The position numbers and the translations under genes were made by a program. A stretch of 64,000 nt of DNA. Source: Acaudatibacter sp035532115 (GTDB taxonomy: Bacteria; Pseudomonadota; Alphaproteobacteria; Caulobacterales; Caulobacteraceae). Below are positions 19,566-28,457 of the stretch, in pieces. Below the pieces are notes generated by a model that was not told the origin of the DNA, searched no databases, and saw only the letters and a list, made by a program, of their open reading frames with translations. The number at the start of each line of letters is the position of its first letter. Positions within the stretch are counted from its first letter, which is position 1. The stretch covers positions 30,812-94,811 of the forward strand of contig DATKRO010000056.1 in assembly GCA_035532115.1 (NCBI GenBank). The letters run 5' to 3'.

Positions 19566-19964
19566 GTGACCCGGACCATCGCCCTGGCGATCTGCGCCGT
19601 CGTGCTCGCCGGCTGCAACCGGCCCGCCGCGCCCGAGGACGCCGGCGTCTGCTGGCTTTCGCGCGGGTCGGGCGCGTCCGGCTTCATCCCGCTGGCGCGC
19701 AACATCGACAGCCTGGAGAATTGCGCCGTACTGCTGGAGGCGCACCGGTTGCAGGCGCATGCGGACGCAGATGGTGCCTACCAGGGCTATTTCATCTTCG
19801 CCGAAGGCGCCGGGATCAGCTCGTCGACCAACGCCCAGGGCTTCCGCTATCCGATCCTGCAGCCGCCACAGCGCGCCGCCATCGATCGCGACATCCGCAA
19901 GCTGCTGGCCGAGCGCGGCGGCCGGCTCCCCAGTCCCGGCGACCTGATGCTGCAGCGCCAGTAA
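19566..19964 (+). CDS. Small lipoprotein of unknown function
   Basis: A 132-residue product beginning at GTG 19566. The N-terminus is a lipoprotein signal with lipobox VLAGC (lipidated Cys17), so it is membrane-anchored. The mature part has two further cysteines (VCWLSR and LENCAVL) that could form a disulfide, and AYQGYFIFAEGAGISSST. No family is recognised. It lies 65 bp downstream of the 570-residue gene and is convergent with a histidine kinase. Confidence 0.72.
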   Translation: MTRTIALAICAVVLAGCNRPAAPEDAGVCWLSRGSGASGFIPLARNIDSLENCAVLLEAHRLQAHADADGAYQGYFIFAEGAGISSSTNAQGFRYPILQPPQRAAIDRDIRKLLAERGGRLPSPGDLMLQRQ

Positions 19965-19972
19965 GGGTGCGG

Positions 19973-21523
19973 TCAGGTTCCCGCCTGCACCTGCCGGCTG
20001 CCGGCGCCGGGCTGCGTGGGGGCGGGAACACCCGGCAGGCGGACGTCGAAGGTCGTCCCCGAGGCGCCGGTCTGCACCAGCACGAGGTCGCCGCCATGGG
20101 CCTGGGCGAGTTCGCGGGCGATGGCGAGGCCAAGGCCAGCGCCGCCGCGGCGCGCCGAGCCGGCGAACGGCTGGAACAGATTGGTCCTGGCGCGCTCCGG
20201 AAGCCCCGGGCCGTCGTCGGCGAGGCGGATCACGCTCGTCCCATCTTCGCGCCTGAGTTCCGCGCAGACCTTGCCGACGCCGCCGCGGCCGGGGTCGCCG
20301 TCGATCGCCTCGCGCGCATTGCGCATCAGATTGACGAGGATGCGGTGCAGCTGGTCCGGGTCGGCCAGCACCTGATCGCGCGCGTCCACGCCCGCGATCA
20401 GACACACGTTCGGGCCGGTCAGCTGGGAATCCTCGGCGGCCGCCGCCAGCGCCGCCTGCAGCGGCACGGGCCGCGCCTCGGGGCTGGGCTCCTCGCTGCG
20501 GCCGTAGGTCAACACGTTCGTCGCCAGCGTCACCGCCCGATCCAGCGCCCGCTCCAGCCTCGGCAGGGCGCTCGCCACCGCTGGATCTCCGGAGCGCGCC
20601 AGGCGTTCCGAGGCGATCTGGGCGCTCGTCAGCATGTTGCGCATCTCATGATTGATCTTGGCGACCGCTTCGCCGAGCGCGGCGAGCCGAGCCCGCGAGG
20701 CCAGGGCGGCGCGCAGATCCTGCTGCATGCGGTCGAGCTCGGCCTCGGCGCGACCGATCTCGTCGTGGCGGCCCGACGGCTGGAGCCGCGCTTCGGCGTC
20801 CTCCGGATCGGCGCGGAAGCGCTCCATCGCGCGGGTGATCCGCTGCATGGGCCGCACCAGGAAGAAGTTCAGCGACAGATAGACGACCCCGCCGGCCATG
20901 ACCGAGGTGAAGAGCGCGCCGATCAGCAGTTCGCCGAGGTCGGCCAGCAGGATCGAGCGCAGCGGGCTGTCCGGGACCAGCACCGTGACCAGCTCTCCGG
21001 AACGATAGTGCGGCCGATCCACCACCAGCACCATGCGCGCGCCGCCGCCCAGCAGGGTCTGCAGCGGTGCGGTGAGGAAGGCGAGCGGATCCTGCCGGCG
21101 CAGGTCGATGCGGTAGGATGTCGGCGGTTCGCGCCCTGGCGGTGGGGCCAGCACCGAATGCATAACGCCGTCTGACTGGATGCCGACGGCGACGAGACCG
21201 GCGCTCTCCAGGATCTGCTGCTTCAGCCGCTCGGTCACCTTGCCCTGCGGCGCGGCCTGGACGACGAACGAGGCGAGTTCGCCAGCGGCGACGCGCTCGC
21301 CGAGCCACTGGCGCTGCCGCGTAGCCAGGAAGCTCGGCACGATGATGACGTTGGCCAGGACGACGATGAGGGCGGTGGCGAGCAGCAGCCGGGCCGAGAG
21401 GCCACGCGGCAGCACCCTGGCGCCGAGCGCGGGCGCGAGCTGTCGGACCGTAAGGCCACGGGGCCAGAAAACGCGGCGTTCAGCTGGCTTTGCAGGCTCG
21501 GACAAAGGCGCGTCGTCCGCCAT
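19973..21523 (-). CDS. Sensor histidine kinase (HAMP-HisKA-HATPase), orphan
   Basis: A 516-residue membrane kinase. TM1 is about residues 44-66, a periplasmic sensor region spans 67-190, TM2 about 195-222, then HAMP (RPMQRITRAMERF), phospho-acceptor His292 in AKINHEMRNMLT, N-box NLMRNAREAI, DDGPGLP and GGAGLGLAIARELAQAHGG. No response regulator gene is adjacent, so its partner is elsewhere. The ATG at 21523 was preferred over GTG 21529. It lies 60 bp downstream of the TVP38-like gene on the same strand. Confidence 0.88.
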   Translation of the reverse strand: MADDAPLSEPAKPAERRVFWPRGLTVRQLAPALGARVLPRGLSARLLLATALIVVLANVIIVPSFLATRQRQWLGERVAAGELASFVVQAAPQGKVTERLKQQILESAGLVAVGIQSDGVMHSVLAPPPGREPPTSYRIDLRRQDPLAFLTAPLQTLLGGGARMVLVVDRPHYRSGELVTVLVPDSPLRSILLADLGELLIGALFTSVMAGGVVYLSLNFFLVRPMQRITRAMERFRADPEDAEARLQPSGRHDEIGRAEAELDRMQQDLRAALASRARLAALGEAVAKINHEMRNMLTSAQIASERLARSGDPAVASALPRLERALDRAVTLATNVLTYGRSEEPSPEARPVPLQAALAAAAEDSQLTGPNVCLIAGVDARDQVLADPDQLHRILVNLMRNAREAIDGDPGRGGVGKVCAELRREDGTSVIRLADDGPGLPERARTNLFQPFAGSARRGGAGLGLAIARELAQAHGGDLVLVQTGASGTTFDVRLPGVPAPTQPGAGSRQVQAGT

Positions 21524-21589
21524 GGTCACCCGTTACTCGTTGGCGCCCGCGCCGGCAACGCGAGGCTTCGCCGGCGCGGCGGCGATCGT

Positions 21590-22303
21590 TCAGCCGCGCC
21601 GCGCCCGCCATAGCCGCCAAAGCACCGGCGCCAGCGCCATCAGCGCCAGCAGGCCGAGCGGCGCCAGGATCTGGTCGCGCGCCAGCAGGCTCATGCTGAA
21701 ATGCTCCTGGCGCTGCAGCGCCGCGCGCAATCCGGCGCCCAGGCTCGCGAACACGAAGCACGACGGCGCGGCGCCGACGAGGGTCGCGACCACGAAGGTG
21801 ACGAGTGGGATGCGCGCCAGACCGGCGGCGATGTTGACGAGGAAGAAGGGCGCGACCGGCATCAGCCGCAGCGCCAGCAGATAGGGCAGGGCGTCGCGGG
21901 CAAAGCCCGCCTCGATGCGCGCCACCCTCGGCCCCGCCCGGCTCGCTGCCCAGTCGCCGAACGCGGTGCGGCAGGCGAGGAACACGACGGCCGCGCCGAC
22001 GACGCAGGCGCCCAGCGCCGCCGAGCCGCCCAGCGCCACGCCGAAGAGAAGCCCGCCGGCGATGCTCATGACGCTGGGGCCCGGCAGGCAGGCCACGACC
22101 ACGATCAGGTAGAGTCCCGCATAGAGCGCCACGCTGGCGACGGGATGGCGTGCGACGAACCGCTCCAGCGCCAGGCGGTGGTGGGCGACGTCGCGGATCG
22201 ACAGATGCCGCAGCTCGCCGGACGCCAGCAGGGCGACGAAGAGCAGGGCGACGAGCGCCAGCGGCGCAACGCGCGCCCAACGCCCGGCCAGGCCGGCCTT
22301 CAC
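21590..22303 (-). CDS. TVP38/TMEM64 (DedA-like) membrane protein
   Basis: A 237-residue integral membrane protein with about six hydrophobic segments. The VTT-domain signature is present: LPGPSVMSIAGGLLFGVALG, then DALPYLLALRLMPVAPFFLVNIAAGLARIPLVTF. Relatives are lipid scramblase or proton-coupled transporter candidates. The start is GTG 22303, whose sequence GTGA overlaps the pyrD stop by 4 nt, indicating translational coupling. The upstream open frame is antisense or out of frame to pyrD and is not coding. Confidence 0.87.
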   Translation of the reverse strand: MKAGLAGRWARVAPLALVALLFVALLASGELRHLSIRDVAHHRLALERFVARHPVASVALYAGLYLIVVVACLPGPSVMSIAGGLLFGVALGGSAALGACVVGAAVVFLACRTAFGDWAASRAGPRVARIEAGFARDALPYLLALRLMPVAPFFLVNIAAGLARIPLVTFVVATLVGAAPSCFVFASLGAGLRAALQRQEHFSMSLLARDQILAPLGLLALMALAPVLWRLWRARRG

Positions 22304-23352
22304 CGCGCGCCCACGGCGTCGGCCACGGCGGCGAAGCCGTCCGCCTTCAGCCGTGCGGCCAGGTCGCGGCCGATCGCGGCGACGAGGCCGGGCCCGGCGA
22401 ACACCAGGGCCGAGTAGATCTGCACCGCGGCCGCGCCGGCGCGGATCTTGGCGTAGGCGTCCGCGCCGCAAGCGATCCCGCCCACGCCGACGAGGGCAAA
22501 GCGCCCGCGCGCCGCCTGATGGAATTGGACCAGCAGCCGGGTCGAGGGCGCCATCAGCGGCGCGCCGGAGAGCCCGCCTGCCTCCGCGGCCTGCGCCGAC
22601 CTCAGCCCGGATGGACGGGCCAGGGTGGTGTTGCTCACCACGATCGCATCGAAGCCGCTGCCGGCGACCGCCTCGCAGATGGCCTCGACATCACGCGCCT
22701 CCAGGTCCGGCGCCACCTTCAGGAACACCGGAGCGCGGCCGGGGAGCGCCTCGCGAGCCTCGGCGATGCGTCCGACGAGTTCGGCCAGCGCTTCGCCGGT
22801 CTGCAGGGCGCGCAGGCCGGGCGTGTTCGGCGACGAGATGTTCACGGTGAAGTAGTCGGCGAGCCCCCAAAGCCGCTTCAGCCCGATCACGTAGTCGCCG
22901 ATCCGGTCGGGCGACTCCTTGCCCGCGCCGATGTTGGCGCCGACGACCCCCCCCGGCCGGCGCCCGAGGCGGCGGGCGAAGGCCTCCAGTCCGGCGTTGT
23001 TGAAGCCCAGGCGGTTGATCACCGCCCGATCCTCGCCGAGGCGAAACAGCCTCGGTCGCGGGTTCCCGGCCTGGGGTAAGGGCGTCACCGTGCCGCACTC
23101 CACGAAGCCGAAGCCGGCCGCCAGCATGGCGCCGGCGACCTCGGCGTTCTTGTCGAAGCCGGCGGCGAGCCCGATCGGGCTCGGCAGCTCGAGCCCCGCC
23201 AGCCGCGTCGGCAGCCCCGCGTGCGCCGCTCTGGGCCCGAGCCCGGCCCGCAGGGCGAGGATCGTCGCCCGGTGCGCGTCCTCGGGCGCCAGGACCTGGA
23301 GCGCGTGGGCGGCGAGGTCGTGCAGCCGGCTCACCGCGTGGCGTCCGCCCAC
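22300..23352 (-). CDS. pyrD: Dihydroorotate dehydrogenase (quinone), class 2
   Basis: Oxidises dihydroorotate to orotate with FMN and passes electrons to the quinone pool. The 350-residue protein has the N-terminal amphipathic membrane-binding helices of class 2 (LAAHALQVL, APEDAHRATI), then LPSPIGLAAGFDKNAE, NRLGFNNAG, GANIGAGK, the catalytic-Ser region NISSPNTPGLR, and VGVGGIACGADAY. The start is GTG 23352. It lies 16 bp after the DUF952 gene in a compact run. Confidence 0.95.
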   Translation of the reverse strand: MGGRHAVSRLHDLAAHALQVLAPEDAHRATILALRAGLGPRAAHAGLPTRLAGLELPSPIGLAAGFDKNAEVAGAMLAAGFGFVECGTVTPLPQAGNPRPRLFRLGEDRAVINRLGFNNAGLEAFARRLGRRPGGVVGANIGAGKESPDRIGDYVIGLKRLWGLADYFTVNISSPNTPGLRALQTGEALAELVGRIAEAREALPGRAPVFLKVAPDLEARDVEAICEAVAGSGFDAIVVSNTTLARPSGLRSAQAAEAGGLSGAPLMAPSTRLLVQFHQAARGRFALVGVGGIACGADAYAKIRAGAAAVQIYSALVFAGPGLVAAIGRDLAARLKADGFAAVADAVGAR

Positions 23353-23368
23353 GGTGGCGGCGCTCGCC

Positions 23369-23713
23369 TCATGCGATCAGGCCGGCTAGCGCCGGCGCGC
23401 CGTCCGCCCCGAGTTCGAGATCGGCGACGGCCTCGGCGAGGGCCGGATCGAGAGCGCCATGGTGGTGCGGGAAGAGTTCGCCGCCCCTGGACGGCTCCCA
23501 TCGCAGCGCCGCGCCGAACGCCTCGGCCTCGAAGCGGATCAGGACCAGTCCTTCGCGGCCGGCGAAGTGGCGGCGCGCCGTCTCCGGCGCCTGGGCGGCG
23601 GTGGACAGGTGGATGAAGCCGTCGGCGAGGTCGACGCCCGCGCCCTCGAACCGCCCGGCCGCGCAGGCCGCCTCCCAGGCGGCGCGGGGCGCAATCTTAT
23701 AGACCTTCGTCAC
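23369..23713 (-). CDS. DUF952 family protein
   Basis: A 114-residue protein of the DUF952 family: VYKIAPRAAWEAA at the start, DGFIHLSTAAQAPETARRHFAG, LVLIRFEA, LRWEPSRGGELFPHHHG. The fold resembles glutathione-S-transferase-type or ADP-ribosylation-like folds, and no biochemical role is established. It starts at GTG 23713, overlapping the sixA-like stop by 4 nt (GTGA). Confidence 0.88.
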   Translation of the reverse strand: MTKVYKIAPRAAWEAACAAGRFEGAGVDLADGFIHLSTAAQAPETARRHFAGREGLVLIRFEAEAFGAALRWEPSRGGELFPHHHGALDPALAEAVADLELGADGAPALAGLIA

Positions 23714-24222
23714 CCGCCGCCCTCGCCGCCCTGGTCCCTGGCCAGGATCAGGCCGTCGAAGCTCGCCCGTCCCGCCGCGTCGATCTCGAAGAGCGCCGCG
23801 GTCGCGGTGGGAAAGCCGGCGGCCACCTTGGCCACGTCGGCCGCCGCCGCCGAGTTCTCGACCAGCAGCGCGACTGCGACCTCATGCAGGCCGGGATTGT
23901 GGCCGACCACCATCAGGGTCTCGGCCTGGCCAGCCGCGCCCCTGATCGCGGCGCGGATCGCGTGCGGTGCGGCGTTGTAGAGTTCGCGCACCAGCTCGAC
24001 CTTGGCTTCGGGGAGGGCGTCCCGCGCCGCGCTCCAGGTCTCGGTGGCGCGCTGCGCCGGCGAAAGCAGCACCAGGTCGGGGGCGAGGTGTTCGCGCGCC
24101 AGGGCCTGGCCCACCAGCGCCGCATCCTCGCGCCCGCGCGCGGCCAGGGGGCGCGCGAGGTCGCCGCCCGCGCCACTGCGCGGTTCGGCCCTGGCGTGGC
24201 GCAAGAGGATAAGTCGGCGCAT
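23710..24222 (-). CDS. SixA-type histidine phosphatase
   Basis: A 170-residue phosphohistidine phosphatase-like protein. The RHG-type motif reads LILLRHARAEP with the catalytic His, and the second His is in LMVVGHNPGLHEVA. SixA relatives dephosphorylate phosphohistidine on phosphorelay or PTS proteins; here the target is unknown. ATG 24222 was chosen from the family N-terminus. It is the first gene of the minus-strand run to the TVP38-like gene and is divergent from metX. Confidence 0.87.
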   Translation of the reverse strand: MRRLILLRHARAEPRSGAGGDLARPLAARGREDAALVGQALAREHLAPDLVLLSPAQRATETWSAARDALPEAKVELVRELYNAAPHAIRAAIRGAAGQAETLMVVGHNPGLHEVAVALLVENSAAAADVAKVAAGFPTATAALFEIDAAGRASFDGLILARDQGGEGGG

Positions 24223-24292
24223 CGCCCCGCCTCTTAGACGCAAGGCAAGGCCGTTGACAGTGCGGCCGCTTTGGCGGGAAGGGAGCCGCCTC

Positions 24293-25450
24293 ATGAGCGA
24301 CGGCGAGGCGGCAGGGCTGAACATCGAGACCGGGGAGGCGGTGATGCGCTTTTCCGAGGGCCAGCCGCTGCGGCTGGACTGCGGCGGGAAGATCGCCGGC
24401 CTCGAGATCGCCTACAAGACCTACGGTCGCCTCGATCCCGACCGCGCCAACGCCGTCCTCGTCTGCCACGCCCTCACCCTCGATCAGCACGTCGCTTCGC
24501 GCCACCCCCTGACCGGCAAGCGTGGCTGGTGGTCCAACGTCGTCGGCCCTGGCCTGCCGATCGACACCGACCGCTACTTCGTCATCTGCTCCAACGTGGT
24601 CGGCGGCTGTTGCGGCGCCACTGGCCCAGGCGCCCTCGACCCGGCGACCGGGCGGCCCTATGGCCTCGCCTTCCCGATGATCACCATGGCCGACATGGTT
24701 CGCGCCCAGGCGATGCTGATCGAGGCGCTGGGGATCGACAGGCTGTTCGCGGTGGTGGGCGGCTCGATGGGCGGCATGCAGGTGCTGCAGTGGGCGGCGG
24801 ACTATCCGGAGCGGCTCTATTCGGCGGTCTGCATCGCCGCGGCGGCGCGGCACTCGGCCCAGAACATCGCCTTCCACGAAATCGGCCGCCAGGCGATCAT
24901 GGCCGATCCGGACTGGCGCGGCGGCGACTACGCCGCGGCGGGCGTCCGCCCGGAGAAGGGCCTCGCCATCGCGCGGATGGCAGCCCACGTCACCTACCTC
25001 TCGGAGGCGGCGCTGCAGCGCAAGTTCGGGCGCGAGCTGCAGCGCGACGGCTATTCCTGGGGCTTCGACGCCGACTTCCAGGTGGAGAGCTATCTGCGCC
25101 ACCAGGGCGCGGCCTTCGTCGACCGGTTCGACGCCAATTCCTATCTCTACATCACCCGGGCGATGGATTATTTCGACCTCGCCGCCCAGCACGGCGGCGT
25201 GCTCGCCGAGGCGTTCCGGCGCGCCAGGGACGTGCGCTTCTGCGTCTTCTCCTTCACCTCCGACTGGCTCTATCCCACCCCGGAAAGCCGCCAGATCGTG
25301 CGCGCCCTCAACGCCGCCGGCGCGCGGGCGAGCTTCGTCGAGATCGAGACCGACAAGGGCCACGACGCCTTCCTGCTCGACGAGCCGGCGCTGCACGCGG
25401 CGCTGGCCGGGTTCATCTCCTCCGCCGCCCAGGCCAGGGGCCTTGCTTGA
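24293..25450 (+). CDS. metX: Homoserine O-acyltransferase (MetX family)
   Basis: Acylates homoserine (acetyl, or succinyl in some alphaproteobacterial members) in methionine synthesis. The 385-residue alpha/beta hydrolase has LDCGGKIAGLEIAYKTYG, VCHALT, nucleophile Ser158 in VVGGSMGGMQ, the catalytic Asp in SFTSDWLYP and the catalytic His in KGHDAFLLD. ATG 24293 follows GGGAG. Its stop overlaps the metW start, and the metX-metW pair is a standard proteobacterial arrangement. Acyl-donor specificity cannot be decided by eye. Confidence 0.94.
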   Translation: MSDGEAAGLNIETGEAVMRFSEGQPLRLDCGGKIAGLEIAYKTYGRLDPDRANAVLVCHALTLDQHVASRHPLTGKRGWWSNVVGPGLPIDTDRYFVICSNVVGGCCGATGPGALDPATGRPYGLAFPMITMADMVRAQAMLIEALGIDRLFAVVGGSMGGMQVLQWAADYPERLYSAVCIAAAARHSAQNIAFHEIGRQAIMADPDWRGGDYAAAGVRPEKGLAIARMAAHVTYLSEAALQRKFGRELQRDGYSWGFDADFQVESYLRHQGAAFVDRFDANSYLYITRAMDYFDLAAQHGGVLAEAFRRARDVRFCVFSFTSDWLYPTPESRQIVRALNAAGARASFVEIETDKGHDAFLLDEPALHAALAGFISSAAQARGLA

Positions 25451-26094
25451 GCGATCGCGAAGACTTCCGCGAGATCGCGCGCCTGGTGCGGCCGGGCTCG
25501 CGGGTGCTGGACGTGGGCTGCGGCGAGGGCGACCTGCTCGAACTGCTGGCGCGCGAAAAGGGCGTCGACGGTCGCGGGCTGGAGATCAGCCCCGAGGGCG
25601 TCTCCGCCTGCCTCGCCCGCGGTCTCGCGGTCGTCCAGGGCGACGCCGATTCGGACCTCGACTATTTCCCCGCCCGGGCCTTTGACTATGCTGTTCTGTC
25701 CCAGACTCTGCCGCAGGTGCGCCAGCCCAGGCACGTGCTCGCCGAGCTGCTGCGCATCGCGCCGCGCGCCGTGGTCTCGCTGCCCAACTTCGCGCATTGG
25801 CGGGTGCGGCTCAGCCTGCTGGCCGGCGGCCGCATGCCGGTGACCCGCGCCCTGCCCAGCCCCTGGTGGGCGACGGGCAACATCCACCTTTGCACCCTGG
25901 ACGACTTCACCGCCCTCTGCGACGAACTCGCCTTGCGCATCGAGGCCTGCGCCGCGCTCGCCGGCGCCAAGCGCGCCCGCGCGATCGATCCGAAGGCGCC
26001 GCTGGAGAACTGGCGAGCCGAATCGGCGCTGTTCCTGCTCAGCCGCGGCGACGCGCCGGCGCCTGGCGCAGCGAAGGCGGAGCTGTTTTCATAG
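25447..26094 (+). CDS. metW: Methionine biosynthesis protein MetW
   Basis: A 215-residue class I methyltransferase-fold protein that supports MetX. Motifs: VLDVGCGEGDLLELL for SAM binding, LDYFPARAFDYAVLSQTLPQVRQPRHVLAELLRI, VVSLPNFAHWRVRLSLLAGGRMP and NIHLCTLDDF. The start is TTG 25447, overlapping the metX stop as TTGA, so translation is coupled. It is convergent with the PII gene. Confidence 0.93.
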   Translation: MSDREDFREIARLVRPGSRVLDVGCGEGDLLELLAREKGVDGRGLEISPEGVSACLARGLAVVQGDADSDLDYFPARAFDYAVLSQTLPQVRQPRHVLAELLRIAPRAVVSLPNFAHWRVRLSLLAGGRMPVTRALPSPWWATGNIHLCTLDDFTALCDELALRIEACAALAGAKRARAIDPKAPLENWRAESALFLLSRGDAPAPGAAKAELFS

Positions 26095-26128
26095 GCTCGC
26101 CCCGCTCCCATGCAGGGGAGGCAGGCTC

Positions 26129-26473
26129 TCAGCCCGAGATCGCCGCGGCGTTGCGCTCGCCGGTGCGGATGCGGATGGCGGTCTCGAGGTCCAGGACGAA
26201 AATCTTGCCGTCGCCGATCTTGCCGGTGTTGGCGGCGCGCTCGACGGCCTCGATCACCTTGTCGGCCAGATCGTCGGGCGCCGCGATTTCCAGCCTGACC
26301 TTGGGCAGCAGTTTCACCTCGTATTCGGCGCCGCGATAGACTTCGGTCTTGCCCTTCTGGCGGCCGTAGCCGCGCACCTCCGTCACCGTCATGCCCGAGG
26401 CGCCGGCCTCGGTGACGGCGTCGAGCGCCGCGTCGAGGCGGCTTGGCTTGATGACGGCGACAATCATCTTCAT
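26129..26473 (-). CDS. PII nitrogen-regulatory signal protein
   Basis: A 114-residue GlnB/GlnK-type protein. The T-loop contains the uridylylation tyrosine Tyr51 in TEVYRGAEYEV. The C-terminal signature TGKIGDGKIFVLDLETAIRIRTGE is intact. PII proteins bind ATP/ADP/2-oxoglutarate and control GlnE, AmtB and other targets. Unusually, there is no glnA or amtB next to it: it is coupled by a 4-nt ATGA overlap to an upstream methyltransferase gene. The N-terminal half (SRLDAALDAVTEAGASGM) diverges from canonical GlnB, so it may be a specialised paralogue. Confidence 0.93.
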   Translation of the reverse strand: MKMIVAVIKPSRLDAALDAVTEAGASGMTVTEVRGYGRQKGKTEVYRGAEYEVKLLPKVRLEIAAPDDLADKVIEAVERAANTGKIGDGKIFVLDLETAIRIRTGERNAAAISG

Positions 26474-27288
26474 CGGTGCAGGGATTCCCTTGACGTGGCG
26501 AGGAGACTAGGCGAATTCCGCGCCGCGCCCAAGCTGGGTCGGCCCTGGTCGCGGGGCCGGTCCCGCGACGCAGCCCCGGCCGGATTCAGCGCGCCGGGGG
26601 CGAAGACACGGGCGCGCGCCTTGCGCGCCCTGGGCTTGATGGCGAAGGTCTGCTTGACGGCTTCCATCAGGATGACGCCGGCGAACGGCGGCCAGAGCAC
26701 GGCGCCGGCATGCTCGAAGCCCTCGGCCCAGCGGCCGGCCCAGCCGAGCGGCGGGGCGTAGAGCGCCCGGGTCCAGCCGGCGGGTTCGAGGTCGGCCTCG
26801 CGGATCAGCTCCCCGAGCTGGCGGCGCGAGAACGGCCGGCCGTGGCCGAAGGGAGTCGCCTCGAACTCGGCCCAGAGGCCGTGGCGCGCCGCCACCGCCA
26901 CGATCAGCCGTCCGGAGGGGGCGAGTACGCGGCCGACCTCGCGCAGCAGGGCGATCGGGCTCTCGCTCTCCTCCAGCGCATGCACCGCCAGCACCCGGTC
27001 GAAGAGGGCGTTCTGGAAGGGCAGGGCGGCCTCGTCGACCAGGGCGGCGCAGTTGGGGGCGCCCAGCGGCCAGGCCTCGACCCCTTGCGCCGCCGGCATG
27101 GCGGCGATGGTGCGCCGCGCCGCCGCGGTCAGGCGCTCCAGGAACGGCGTCGCATAGCCGAGGGCCAGCAGATCGAGCCCCGAAAGCGAGCCCCAGGCCT
27201 CTGCGACCTTGCGCGAGACCATCTCGCGCGCCGCCCGGCCGAGCGCGCCGGCGTAGAATTCGCGCAGGTCCAGCACGTCGCGGCGCAT
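26470..27288 (-). CDS. SAM-dependent methyltransferase, type 11
   Basis: A 272-residue class I methyltransferase-like protein. The middle carries DEAALPFQNALFDRVLAVHALEESESPIALLREVGRVLAPSGRLIVAVAARHGLW, the usual methyltransferase-11 core. The N-terminal SAM-binding glycine loop is weak (DLLALGYATPFLERL), as in the alphaproteobacterial relatives seen next to gloB. The C-terminal 50 residues are basic (KPRARKARARVFAPG). It is divergent from gloB with 56 bp between starts and overlaps the PII start. Substrate unknown. Confidence 0.82.
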   Translation of the reverse strand: MRRDVLDLREFYAGALGRAAREMVSRKVAEAWGSLSGLDLLALGYATPFLERLTAAARRTIAAMPAAQGVEAWPLGAPNCAALVDEAALPFQNALFDRVLAVHALEESESPIALLREVGRVLAPSGRLIVAVAARHGLWAEFEATPFGHGRPFSRRQLGELIREADLEPAGWTRALYAPPLGWAGRWAEGFEHAGAVLWPPFAGVILMEAVKQTFAIKPRARKARARVFAPGALNPAGAASRDRPRDQGRPSLGAARNSPSLLATSRESLHR

Positions 27289-27344
27289 CGGCGCTCCCTT
27301 TGCGGCCCCAGCTCAATGTAGGATGCCGGCGAAGGGAGTAGCCC

Positions 27345-28106
27345 ATGACCCTCGCCGTCCGCCAGTTCCCCTGCCTCTCCGACAACTACGGCTTCCTCGC
27401 GCGCGACGAGGCCTCGGGGGCGACCGCCTGCGTCGACACGCCCGACGCCGACGCCATCCTGGCCGAGCTGAAGGCGGCCGGCTGGCGTCTCGACTACATC
27501 TTCAATACCCACTGGCACCCCGACCACGCCGGCGGCAACGCCCGCATCAAGGCCGAGACCGGCTGCCGGATCGTGGGTCCTGCCGAGGTGACGCGCATCG
27601 CCCCGCTCGACCGTACCGTGAAGGGCGGCGACATCGTCGAACTGGGCCGGACGCGCTTCCAGGTGATCGAGACCGGCGGCCACACCCTGGGGCACATCGC
27701 CTATTACGACGGGGCCGACCGCATCGCCTTCGTCGGCGACACCCTCTTCGCGCTCGGGTGCGGGCGGCTCTTCGAGGGCGACGCGGCGCAGATGTGGGCC
27801 TCGCTCGGGCGCCTCGCCGCCCTGCCCGACGACACCGCCGTCTATTGCGCCCACGAATACACCGCCTCCAACGCCAGGTTCGCCCTCTCGGTCGACGCCG
27901 ATCCGGCGCTGCAGGCCCGCGCCGACCAGGTGTTCGCCGCCCGCGAGCGCGGCGAGGCGACGGTGCCGACCAGCATCGGGCTCGAGAAGGCCACCAACCC
28001 CTTCCTGCGCGCCCCGCTGCTGGCGGCCGGTCTCGGCAAGGCTGGCGTGGCCGATCACGAGGCGTTCGGGGCGGTGCGCGCCGCCAAGGATGCGTTCAGA
28101 GGCTAG
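27345..28106 (+). CDS. gloB: Hydroxyacylglutathione hydrolase (glyoxalase II)
   Basis: Hydrolyses S-lactoylglutathione to lactate and glutathione in methylglyoxal detoxification. The 253-residue metallo-beta-lactamase-fold protein has the metal-binding THWHPDHAGGN, GGHTLGHIAYY, FVGDTLFALGCGRLFEG and YCAHEYTASNARFA, and the C-terminal PTSIGLEKATNPFLR glutathione-binding tail. ATG 27345 is preceded by GGGAG. Confidence 0.96.
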   Translation: MTLAVRQFPCLSDNYGFLARDEASGATACVDTPDADAILAELKAAGWRLDYIFNTHWHPDHAGGNARIKAETGCRIVGPAEVTRIAPLDRTVKGGDIVELGRTRFQVIETGGHTLGHIAYYDGADRIAFVGDTLFALGCGRLFEGDAAQMWASLGRLAALPDDTAVYCAHEYTASNARFALSVDADPALQARADQVFAARERGEATVPTSIGLEKATNPFLRAPLLAAGLGKAGVADHEAFGAVRAAKDAFRG

Positions 28107-28380
28107 TCGCACATTGGGGAGGACCCGGGCATGGGAGTCTGGTCGGGCGATCGGACTGACGCAGAACTCGGCGCCGGCGCCGGGCGGCGCGCCCTGCCGC
28201 GCTGTACGCCGGCGACAGCGATCGGTTTCAACCCCCGTGCCGGACGTGGCGAGGGGATTCGAGAAGGCCAGGCTCGATCTCGTCGAGGGTGCGCGCGGCC
28301 GCCTCGGCGCCTGCCGATAGGCGCCTTGAATCTTCCCCCCCGCCCGACTAGGTTCCGCGCCTTCGCCCATGCGGCGGCGC
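28107..28380. other. Intergenic stretch with no recognised feature
   Basis: Between gloB and the tRNA there are 274 bases with short chance open frames only. None has a plausible ribosome site together with protein-like composition. The promoter of the downstream tRNA presumably lies near its right end, but I could not identify convincing boxes. Confidence 0.6.
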
Positions 28381-28457
28381 GCGCTCGTAGCTCAGCTGGA
28401 TAGAGCACCAGACTACGAATCTGGGGGTCGGGCGTTCGAATCGCTCCGAGCGCGCCA
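28381..28457 (+). tRNA. tRNA-Arg (anticodon ACG)
   Basis: A complete 77-nt cloverleaf. Acceptor GCGCTCG (28381-28387) pairs with CGAGCGC (28447-28453), followed by discriminator G and an encoded CCA (28455-28457). The anticodon stem is CCAGA/TCTGG around loop CTACGAA, with anticodon ACG at 28415-28417. The T arm is GGGCG-TTCGAAT-CGCTC. It reads CGU/CGC/CGA codons after A34 deamination. It faces the ssrA gene on the opposite strand. Confidence 0.97.

Noticed and set aside
24241..24292. SAM-II riboswitch before metX
   Set aside because: SAM-II elements are common before metX/metA in alphaproteobacteria, but the short leader lacks the conserved pseudoknot sequence. A TTGACA at 24254 has no convincing -10.
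28131..28403. 90-codon frame upstream of the tRNA
   Set aside because: It runs into the tRNA gene, has Arg/Pro/Gly-rich shadow composition and no family resemblance.
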